Assembly (NCBI GenBank): GCA_903925515.1
Contig: CAIYFP010000290.1
Location: forward strand, 1-5,046
Length of the DNA stretch: 5,046 bases
Source of the DNA: an uncultured Verrucomicrobiota bacterium
GTDB taxonomy: Bacteria > Verrucomicrobiota > Verrucomicrobiia > Limisphaerales > UBA9464
Reading direction: 5' to 3'
The notes beneath the pieces were generated by a model. That model saw only the letters and a program-made list of their open reading frames with translations, ran no database searches and was not told the DNA's origin. Shown here piece by piece: positions 1-5,046 of the stretch (positions are counted from its first letter, which is position 1; each line of letters begins with the position of its first letter). A program made the translations under genes and the position numbers.

Positions 1-10
1 CGGGTGTGCG

Positions 11-14
11 GGAG
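11..14 (+). promoter_or_regulatory. Ribosome-binding site of gene 1 (GGAG)
   Basis: GGAG lies eight bases before the ATG at 23, a normal Shine-Dalgarno distance. The reading frame stays open to the left edge, so this site and the signal peptide directly after the ATG are what fix the start. No promoter can be judged because only 22 bases precede the gene. Confidence 0.6.
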
Positions 15-22
15 CGGGGTGG

Positions 23-1831
23 ATGCCGACGCTGAAGCGGCTCGGGCTGCTGCCGTCGCTGTTGCTGCTGTCGTTTGGGGTGGCCCGGGCGCAGTGGCTC
101 ACGCAGACGCTGGACCTGAAGGCGGGCTGGAACGCGGTGTTCCTGCACGTGGACCCCAGCCATGCGACGATCGACGAGCTCGTGGCACCGGACCCGTCGT
201 TTGCGATCGAGGAGGTCTGGTTGTGGCGGCCGGAACTCTCGGCGCAGCAGTTCGTGGAAAGCCCGCAGTCGCCGGCGACCACGGACAGCCGGTGGACGAG
301 CTGGTCGCGTGCAAAGGGACCGAACTCAGCGCTGACTCGCATGATCCCCAACATGGCCTTCCTCGTGAAGGTCAAGGACACGGTGCCGACCTACGCATGG
401 GCCTTGAAGGGCAAGGCGGTCGCGCCCCGGTACACATGGACCACGTCGGGCCTCAACTTCCTTGGGTTCCCCGTCCCGGACAACGCCGGGCCCGTGTTCG
501 ACTCGTTCCTTGCCAAGGGGCCGACCGAGCTGAAGCAGGCGGCGGAGTTCTACCGGTACGTGGGCGGGCCCTTGGGCGGCGGCAACCCGGGCCGGGTGTT
601 CGGGCTTCGCACCACCTCGATGGCGCGCGGCCAAGCGTACTGGATCCAGTCGGGGAACTACTTCAATCGCTACTTCGGCCCGTTGGAGGTGCAGGTGTCG
701 GAAACGGGCATCCTGAACTACGGCGACACGCTGCGGAGCATCGGCGTGCGGGTGCGCAACCTGACGGCCGGGACGGTGACGGCGACGATGCGCATGCTGG
801 CGTCGGAGACGGCCCCGGCGGGGCAACCGTTGGTGACGGGACTACCGCCGTTGCTGGTGCGGGGTGCGCGCAAGGCCCCCACGAGCCTGGCGTACCATTA
901 CACGGCGTTGGCGGCGAACAGCACGCTGACGTGGACGCTGGCCCCGGCCGGGCAGTCGGGGTCGGAGGTGGAGGTGATCCTTGGGATGGACCGGTCGGTG
1001 AACGCCGGCAACCCCGGGGACCTGCTGGCGTCGGTGCTGCGGTTCACGGATTCGCTGGGGCACTCGCAGGTGGACGTGGGGGTCACGGCGAAGGTGGGGG
1101 TGTACAGCGGACTTTGGGTGGGGAGCGCGGAGGTCACCGATGTGGGTCAGTACCTCAAGAAGTACCAGCGCGACCCCGCGAACAACCCAGTGGTCGGCGT
1201 GGATGGGAAGTACGCGGTGACGAACATCGACACGTCGATCACGGGGGTGCCGACGACGTACCCATTGCGGTTGATCGTGCACAACCCGGCGAGCGGGCCG
1301 GCGCGGTTGTTCCAGCGGGTGTTCACGGGCCATGACAGCCAGTCGAACGCGATCCTTGCGCGCAAGGAGGCGACGTTGGACCGGAACCTGTTGGCGGAGG
1401 CGCGTCGGGTGAGCGCGGTGCACCTGCCGTTCAGCGAGGGGAACGAGGGTTGGCCGTTCACCGGGCCGGTGGTGCCCGGGGCGACGGCGAAGGCGACGGT
1501 GACGACGGCGCATGACGACTCGGGGACAAACCCGTTCGTGCACCAGTACCACCCGGACCACGACAACCTGAACGCCACGTTCCGGCAGACGGTGCCGCAG
1601 GGGTCGGAATCGTATGCGGTGGAGCGCGAGATCACGTTGGTGGTGACGCCGCCGGAGGACGACTTCAACAGCCGTACGGCGGCCGGGGGTTCGTTGAGCG
1701 GGAACTACTCGGAGGTGGTGCGGGTGAAGGGCCTGGCGCGCGGGGGCGGGAAGGTCGATACGCGGCAATTCGAGGCGCGCGGATTGTTTAGCCTGACGCG
1801 GATCTCGGCGGTGGAGGCGGTACAGCCTTAG
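23..1831 (+). CDS. Secreted protein of unknown function with N-terminal GWNAVFLHVDPSH block and C-terminal HPDHDN motif
   Basis: Complete 602-residue protein. Residues 1-23 form a textbook Sec signal peptide: a short basic n-region (MPTLKRLG), a leucine-rich core, and an ARA cleavage site before Gln24, so the mature protein is exported. Visible blocks are KAGWNAVFLHVDPSH (33-47), a tryptophan-rich stretch (66-94), SGLNFLGFP (142-150), a likely beta-sandwich region (about 235-360) with many alternating hydrophobic residues, GLWVGSAEV (363-371), LIVHN (417-421), HQYHPDHDNLNATF (507-520) and a closing GLFSLTRIS (587-595). I recall these blocks from uncharacterised secreted proteins of Verrucomicrobiota, where no biochemical function is established. 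I see no enzyme signature, no membrane segment after the signal peptide and no C-terminal sorting signal such as PEP-CTERM. By hand count about 91 percent of the first 100 codons end in G or C, mostly G, which supports coding in this frame and explains the long overlapping shadow frames. Gene 2 follows after 86 bases. An extracellular structural or binding role is inference only. Confidence 0.93.
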   Translation: MPTLKRLGLLPSLLLLSFGVARAQWLTQTLDLKAGWNAVFLHVDPSHATIDELVAPDPSFAIEEVWLWRPELSAQQFVESPQSPATTDSRWTSWSRAKGPNSALTRMIPNMAFLVKVKDTVPTYAWALKGKAVAPRYTWTTSGLNFLGFPVPDNAGPVFDSFLAKGPTELKQAAEFYRYVGGPLGGGNPGRVFGLRTTSMARGQAYWIQSGNYFNRYFGPLEVQVSETGILNYGDTLRSIGVRVRNLTAGTVTATMRMLASETAPAGQPLVTGLPPLLVRGARKAPTSLAYHYTALAANSTLTWTLAPAGQSGSEVEVILGMDRSVNAGNPGDLLASVLRFTDSLGHSQVDVGVTAKVGVYSGLWVGSAEVTDVGQYLKKYQRDPANNPVVGVDGKYAVTNIDTSITGVPTTYPLRLIVHNPASGPARLFQRVFTGHDSQSNAILARKEATLDRNLLAEARRVSAVHLPFSEGNEGWPFTGPVVPGATAKATVTTAHDDSGTNPFVHQYHPDHDNLNATFRQTVPQGSESYAVEREITLVVTPPEDDFNSRTAAGGSLSGNYSEVVRVKGLARGGGKVDTRQFEARGLFSLTRISAVEAVQP

Positions 1832-1841
1832 ACTCCCGGAT

Positions 1842-1868
1842 TCTGCCCGATCGGACGGATTGGGCTGA
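1842..1868 (+). terminator. Hairpin after gene 1, weak terminator or mRNA-stability element
   Basis: GCCCGATC (1845-1852) pairs with GATTGGGC (1858-1865) around a five-base GGACG loop. This gives eight pairs, one of them G-U, extended by two pairs (1842-1843 with 1867-1868) after a mismatch. It starts 13 bases after the gene 1 stop codon. The downstream bases are TTCCAAACATTTCC rather than a T-run, so it is not a strong intrinsic terminator. It could attenuate transcription, protect the 3' end of the gene 1 message, or be chance in GC-rich DNA. Confidence 0.35.
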
Positions 1869-1906
1869 TTCCAAACATTTCCAACCAAAACGATTTAGCA
1901 AACAGC

Positions 1907-1912
1907 AGGAGG
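1907..1912 (+). promoter_or_regulatory. Strong Shine-Dalgarno site of gene 2 (AGGAGG)
   Basis: A perfect AGGAGG sits five bases before the ATG at 1918, the strongest ribosome-binding site in the window. The bases before it (about 1866-1906) are A/C-rich and poor in G, unlike the surrounding coding DNA, and should stay single-stranded in the mRNA. Together these suggest efficient translation of gene 2. I found no convincing -35/-10 pair in the spacer. Confidence 0.8.
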
Positions 1913-1917
1913 AAGAC

Positions 1918-3159
1918 ATGCAACACAAGCGAGACATGTGGACGAGGGTGCGGCGGATGGCGGGTGCATTGATGGGGGTGGCGTTGCTGGCGGCCGGGGA
2001 CGTCCTGGCACAGGCGACGCCGAAGCCGCCGGAGCGGATGACGTACCAAGGTTTCCTAACTGGCGCCGATGGCGTGCCGTTGGGCAACACGGCGCCCAAG
2101 GCCTACGACGTGGTGTTTCGCATCCATGACTCGGAACAGGGCGGCGAGGTCCTGTGGGGCGAGCAGCAGACGGTGACGTTGGACAAGGGCTATTTCAGCG
2201 TGTTGCTGGGCGAGGGCGGCCCTGTCTCGGGTGTTCCGAATGCCGGGGTGAACCTGTCTTCCTTGTTCGTGGGCGCCTCGGCGTCGGATCGCTATGTGGG
2301 CGTCACGGTGAAGGGGGTGGGCACAGGCAACACGGACGTGGAGATCCTGCCGCGCGTACGGCTGCTGTCCGCCCCGTATGCCTATCTTGCAGCGAGCGCG
2401 GTGAAGCTGGTGCAAACGACGGGCGCGGACTTGCTGACGAGCTCGGGCAACACGCTGACCGTGAGCGGGTCGCTGGTGGCGAACGCGTTGACGGCGGGAT
2501 CGTTGAGCGTCACGAACGGCGTCACGGCGGCGAGCGTGGTGGCGACGAACCAAGTAACAAGTGCGACGGTGGCGGCATCGACCAGTGTTTCCACTCCAAC
2601 CCTCACGGCGGGCACGATCGTGGTCACCAACGCTCTCACGGCAGGCTCGGTGACCGCCGCGAACCTCAACACAGCGGGAGCCCTGAGCGCGCCCAACATA
2701 ACCGTCGGCACCGCCACGCTCACCAATGTCGCCATGACATCCGCCTTGCGGGGAGGCATGCCCCTGGCGAGGGCTGGGCATGGATTCGCCAACAATGCGC
2801 CCGTCCGGATTGTGACGGGCATTTACCTGTACAACCCTTCCAACCAAACGCTGAACGACCCGCCTGAGCAGAATCAGACGGCGCATTCGGTCCAACGGAT
2901 ATCAACTGGGCGGTATCGCATCACGTTGACGACGCCGTTCAGCGGAAGCCCCCACCCTGTTTGCATCGTAACGGGCACTGGATCCAACCCATTCACGTTT
3001 TCGGTTTCCCAGACCTCAACGGCCAACAACATTATTGACAACCAAACGGGGCCGGGCTGGGGCCAATTCGACATCTGGTGCAAATACCTCGACCCGAACG
3101 GCGGGGGCTGGTTCAATCGAGATGCCAGCTTCAATTTCATGATCATCGGGGCCTACTAG
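1918..3159 (+). CDS. Secreted tail-fibre-like protein with 11-residue repeat shaft and beta-rich C-terminal tip
   Basis: Complete 413-residue protein. Residues 1-31 are a Sec signal peptide with a basic n-region (HKRDMWTRVRR), a hydrophobic core and cleavage probably after VLA31 (AQA33 is the alternative). Residues about 38-160 form a conserved N-terminal domain running from PERMTYQGFL through YDVVFRIHD, GYFSVLLGEG and RYVGVTVKG to PRVRLLSAPYAYLA. I recall this layout from tail-fibre-like secreted proteins of Verrucomicrobiota and Planctomycetota. Residues 180-271 are short Thr/Ala/Val-rich repeats of 11 residues, expected to form a beta-solenoid or trimeric shaft. Residues about 279-413 are a compact domain ending FNFMIIGAY, with GRYRITLTTPF (331-341) and the protein's only two cysteines, Cys349 and Cys388, which may form a disulphide after export. 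The tip resembles the small jelly-roll ends of trimeric fibres. I see no S74-type chaperone domain and no membrane anchor. The start is fixed by AGGAGG five bases upstream. Adhesion or surface-fibre function is inference. Confidence 0.94.
   Translation: MQHKRDMWTRVRRMAGALMGVALLAAGDVLAQATPKPPERMTYQGFLTGADGVPLGNTAPKAYDVVFRIHDSEQGGEVLWGEQQTVTLDKGYFSVLLGEGGPVSGVPNAGVNLSSLFVGASASDRYVGVTVKGVGTGNTDVEILPRVRLLSAPYAYLAASAVKLVQTTGADLLTSSGNTLTVSGSLVANALTAGSLSVTNGVTAASVVATNQVTSATVAASTSVSTPTLTAGTIVVTNALTAGSVTAANLNTAGALSAPNITVGTATLTNVAMTSALRGGMPLARAGHGFANNAPVRIVTGIYLYNPSNQTLNDPPEQNQTAHSVQRISTGRYRITLTTPFSGSPHPVCIVTGTGSNPFTFSVSQTSTANNIIDNQTGPGWGQFDIWCKYLDPNGGGWFNRDASFNFMIIGAY
2455..2730 (+). repeat. Array of eight 11-residue (33-base) coding repeats within gene 2
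   Basis: Residues 180-271 of gene 2 align as LTVSGSLVANA, LTAGSLSVTNG, VTAASVVATNQ, VTSATVAASTS, a five-residue break VSTPT, then LTAGTIVVTNA, LTAGSVTAANL, NTAGALSAPN (ten residues) and ITVGTATLTNV. The consensus is a hydrophobic residue, Thr, Ala, Gly, Ser/Thr, two variable positions, Val/Ala/Leu, Thr/Ala, Asn and a small residue. The repeats are conserved in protein but diverged in DNA; for example LTAG is written with different leucine and glycine codons in the two blocks. They are therefore not a fresh tandem duplication. The short alternating pattern with recurrent Asn near the turn suits a beta-solenoid or a trimeric fibre shaft. Confidence 0.8.
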
Positions 3160-3212
3160 GCTCCCGAGTGTTTCGTGGCCAAACCAACAGCCAAGCAACG
3201 AAGCCTCATTCC

Positions 3213-5046
3213 ATGAGATTGCATGCCATCTTGAGTCGGGCCTTGCCTGTGATCTTGGCCGGGTGGACGATGAATTGGGCTGTGGCCCAGACGTTGCCCT
3301 TCGAGTACCGCGACACGCTGAACACGCCGAACTTGCAGAGTCTTCGGGGCGTGCCGATCTCGCGAACGGCGGGGACGCCGCCGGGTTCGGACGGGCGTGG
3401 GCCGACGTCGAATGAATCCACGGGCATTTGGGTTCCGCCCACGCCCGGCCAGTTCCAAGGGTTGATCTTGTTGGGCGGGACGCATGGCTTGACCAAGGCG
3501 CGGTGGACGGCGCTCAAGGAGTCCGGGGTGATGGCGGCGAACACGACCGCCTATGGCTTGGAGGTGGCGAAGGAAATGAGGCTGCCGGTGGGGAAGGACT
3601 CGACGGGACGCGAGGTCCTCATCCAGCGCAGGGCCATGGTGGCGCATCCATTCCTGGTTCGGCAGAGCTCCTTGCTATTTGGGGATGTCATCGAGGCCCC
3701 CAAGACGGACGAGAAGGGGGTGCTTCTGCCGAGTTCGGCGGCGGAGGGTTATTGGTTGCCCGAGCCGTTCACGGAGAATGCGCATGCAGGTGCCGGCTAC
3801 TACTGGAGCCCGCATGCCCGGAAGGTGCACGCCATCCAGCCTGGCCCGATCACGGTGACATGGATCAAGAACACGGCCTACACGGCGGCGAACCTGCCCG
3901 TGCACGTCAACACACGGGGTTCGCAGAGCTACTACACCAATGGCGCCAATATCTTTCTGCTGAACACCGAACGATATGTGGTCTCGGGCTCGCCGGTGAA
4001 GCCCCCCAAGAACATGTATTGGACGCAAAAGGCGTTCCAGCCCACGGGCAAGCCCATCCTGATTCCCAAGGCCCGCGTGGGTGCCATTAACATTGTGTAC
4101 AGCTCCCAGTTCCCGCGGACGGTGGCGTCCGAGTTCAAGACGATCGGTGCCAGCGAGCCCACGGACGGCAGCACCAATGCGCCATTGCAGGAGTTGCGAA
4201 CGCTTTGGTACGAGCAGCAGTTGGGAACGATCTACGCCTACAACATGGAAGGCCGTGTCTTCGTGGAGATGCTCGGGGACTCGCGCGGCGACGGCACCCA
4301 TGTGCCTTTGGGGTTTGAGGTTGTGGACGTCTTGCAGCAGCCGGTTCCCAAGGACGTCCAAGTGGACCTGGGCGAGCGCTTGGTTCCGCCCGACGGGGAA
4401 GATCCGGACGCCATGGATCCGGAGCCGTTGCAGCAGGCGATCGGCGAGACATTTGGTTTCCTGTACAACGCCGGGACCGGGAAGCGAACGGCCTACTATG
4501 CCGTGCGCGAGACCCAGAATCTCAATGATTACCTTGTGTATTGGAACGAGGAGGGCGTGGCGGGCATCAAGTGGCCGAGGCACTTTGCCCGTTACAAGCT
4601 GACGTGGCCCACGGAAATTGAGCGTTACAGCCTATACGTGCGCCCCGAGGTGGCCACACCGAGGGATGCCGAGGCCACGGCGGTACCCTTGGACCTGCAA
4701 AATGCCCCTACGATTGAGTATCAGGATCCCTTGGACCGCCCGCGTGCGCGGTTCACCTCAGACCTTAGGTTTTTCACGTACTTGGATGCGACGCAGCCCG
4801 CGCACCGCACGTTGCTTCGTTACACCTCCGGCAACCTCATTGGGTTCGAGCGGGTGTTCTCGTGGCATGTTCCGAACCTTCGGGACACTAATTTCATCGG
4901 GAACCCCGTGGCGGGGAGCCTTAAGGCATGGAACGGGCAGACCCTGGAATGGTCCAACCCGCTTCTGGCCCCCCGGGTGGTGAACGAGGTGGCGGTGGTG
5001 GGCGATCGAATTGCCCCCCCCGCCGGCGAGTTGGGCTCGGGCGAAG
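3213..5046 (+). CDS. N-terminal part of a large secreted protein of unknown function, cut by the right edge
   Basis: The frame is open from the ATG at 3213 to the window end, giving 611 codons without a stop; the C-terminus is missing. Residues 1-25 are a signal peptide with AVA25 before Gln26. Visible blocks are GIWVPPTPGQFQGLILLGG (71-89), GYYWSPHARKVHAIQPGPITVTWIK (195-219), GRVFVEMLGD (347-356) with GTHVPLGFEVVDV (361-373), an acidic proline-rich linker (390-406), TAYYAVRETQNLNDYLVYW (426-444), KWPRHFARYKLTWP (453-466), RYSLYVRPEVA (471-481) and EYQDPLDRPRARF (502-514). I recall these blocks from the N-terminal part of very large Verrucomicrobiota secreted proteins that often carry LamG-type domains further on; no such domain is visible here. 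Spacing from gene 2 is 53 bases, with only a weak GAAG (3200-3203) as ribosome-binding site. An in-frame GTG at 3168 would add 15 residues before the signal peptide and is less likely. By hand count 83 of the first 100 codons end in G or C, matching gene 2's first half. Function is unknown. Confidence 0.9.
   Translation, partial: MRLHAILSRALPVILAGWTMNWAVAQTLPFEYRDTLNTPNLQSLRGVPISRTAGTPPGSDGRGPTSNESTGIWVPPTPGQFQGLILLGGTHGLTKARWTALKESGVMAANTTAYGLEVAKEMRLPVGKDSTGREVLIQRRAMVAHPFLVRQSSLLFGDVIEAPKTDEKGVLLPSSAAEGYWLPEPFTENAHAGAGYYWSPHARKVHAIQPGPITVTWIKNTAYTAANLPVHVNTRGSQSYYTNGANIFLLNTERYVVSGSPVKPPKNMYWTQKAFQPTGKPILIPKARVGAINIVYSSQFPRTVASEFKTIGASEPTDGSTNAPLQELRTLWYEQQLGTIYAYNMEGRVFVEMLGDSRGDGTHVPLGFEVVDVLQQPVPKDVQVDLGERLVPPDGEDPDAMDPEPLQQAIGETFGFLYNAGTGKRTAYYAVRETQNLNDYLVYWNEEGVAGIKWPRHFARYKLTWPTEIERYSLYVRPEVATPRDAEATAVPLDLQNAPTIEYQDPLDRPRARFTSDLRFFTYLDATQPAHRTLLRYTSGNLIGFERVFSWHVPNLRDTNFIGNPVAGSLKAWNGQTLEWSNPLLAPRVVNEVAVVGDRIAPPAGELGSGE

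Noticed and set aside
4..1335. Long open frame on the plus strand overlapping gene 1 in another frame (443 codons)
   Set aside because: The product is Gly/Ala/Arg-rich low-complexity sequence with no signal or domain. G-ending codons in gene 1 leave few stops in this frame, so it is a composition shadow.
842..1888. Antisense open frame of 348 codons across gene 1
   Set aside because: The product is dominated by Arg, His and Pro, as expected for the complement of Gly/Val/Thr-rich GC codons. No ribosome-binding site or recognisable domain supports it, and it lies inside a convincing gene.
1860..1897. Possible promoter for gene 2 (TTGGGC and GATTTA)
   Set aside because: The -10 candidate is a poor match and the spacing is too long (26 bases), so no sigma-70-like promoter is supported.
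1918..3159. Gene 2 as a prophage tail-fibre gene
   Set aside because: It has its own Sec signal peptide and sits between two other secreted-protein genes, with no phage structural or lysis genes visible. A cellular exported fibre is the simpler reading.
3160..3212. Possible terminator between genes 2 and 3
   Set aside because: The best pairing is a four-base TGGC/GCCA stem (3176-3179 with 3190-3193) without a following T-run, too weak to call.
3675..4583. Antisense open frame of 302 codons across gene 3
   Set aside because: Gene 3 has a signal peptide, recognisable conserved blocks and normal codon use in its own frame. The antisense product shows none of these.
3428..4602. Two plus-strand open frames (3428-4090 and 4081-4602) within gene 3
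   Set aside because: Both are in other frames than gene 3, lack domains and have biased shadow-like composition. The apparent 10-base overlap between them is chance.

Overview
The window is a GC-rich, densely coding stretch with three consecutive plus-strand genes and no RNA gene, mobile element or CRISPR array that I can see. All three products begin with a clear Sec-type signal peptide, so this is a locus for exported proteins. The sequence style recalls the large families of uncharacterised secreted proteins in Verrucomicrobiota (Limisphaerales/Pedosphaera-like bacteria): an N-terminal GWNAVFLHVDPSH block, a tail-fibre-like protein beginning PERMTYQGFL, and a giant-protein N-terminus with a GYYWSPHARKVHAIQP block. 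The taxonomic guess rests on recalled family resemblance and composition, not on a search.

Layout: bases 1-22 are the end of an upstream spacer holding a GGAG ribosome-binding site. Gene 1 (23-1831, 602 aa) is a complete secreted protein, probably all beta, of unknown function. An 86-base spacer (1832-1917) follows; it has a GC-rich hairpin, a C/A-rich unstructured leader and a perfect AGGAGG. Gene 2 (1918-3159, 413 aa) is a secreted fibre-like protein with three parts: an N-terminal conserved domain, a central array of 11-residue repeats, and a C-terminal beta-rich tip containing the only two cysteines. A 53-base spacer without a convincing terminator follows. Gene 3 (3213 to beyond the right edge, 611 codons visible) is the N-terminal part of a large secreted protein.

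Same orientation, short spacers and a shared export route suggest one transcription unit or at least a functional set. A reasonable but unproven reading is a cell-surface or extracellular assembly in which gene 2 gives a trimeric fibre and genes 1 and 3 give large partner or matrix proteins. The most notable signal is inside gene 2: the codon signature switches from G-ending to C-ending codons at about 2578, where the 11-residue repeat register is also broken. This looks like a recombination joint that has swapped the fibre's distal half.
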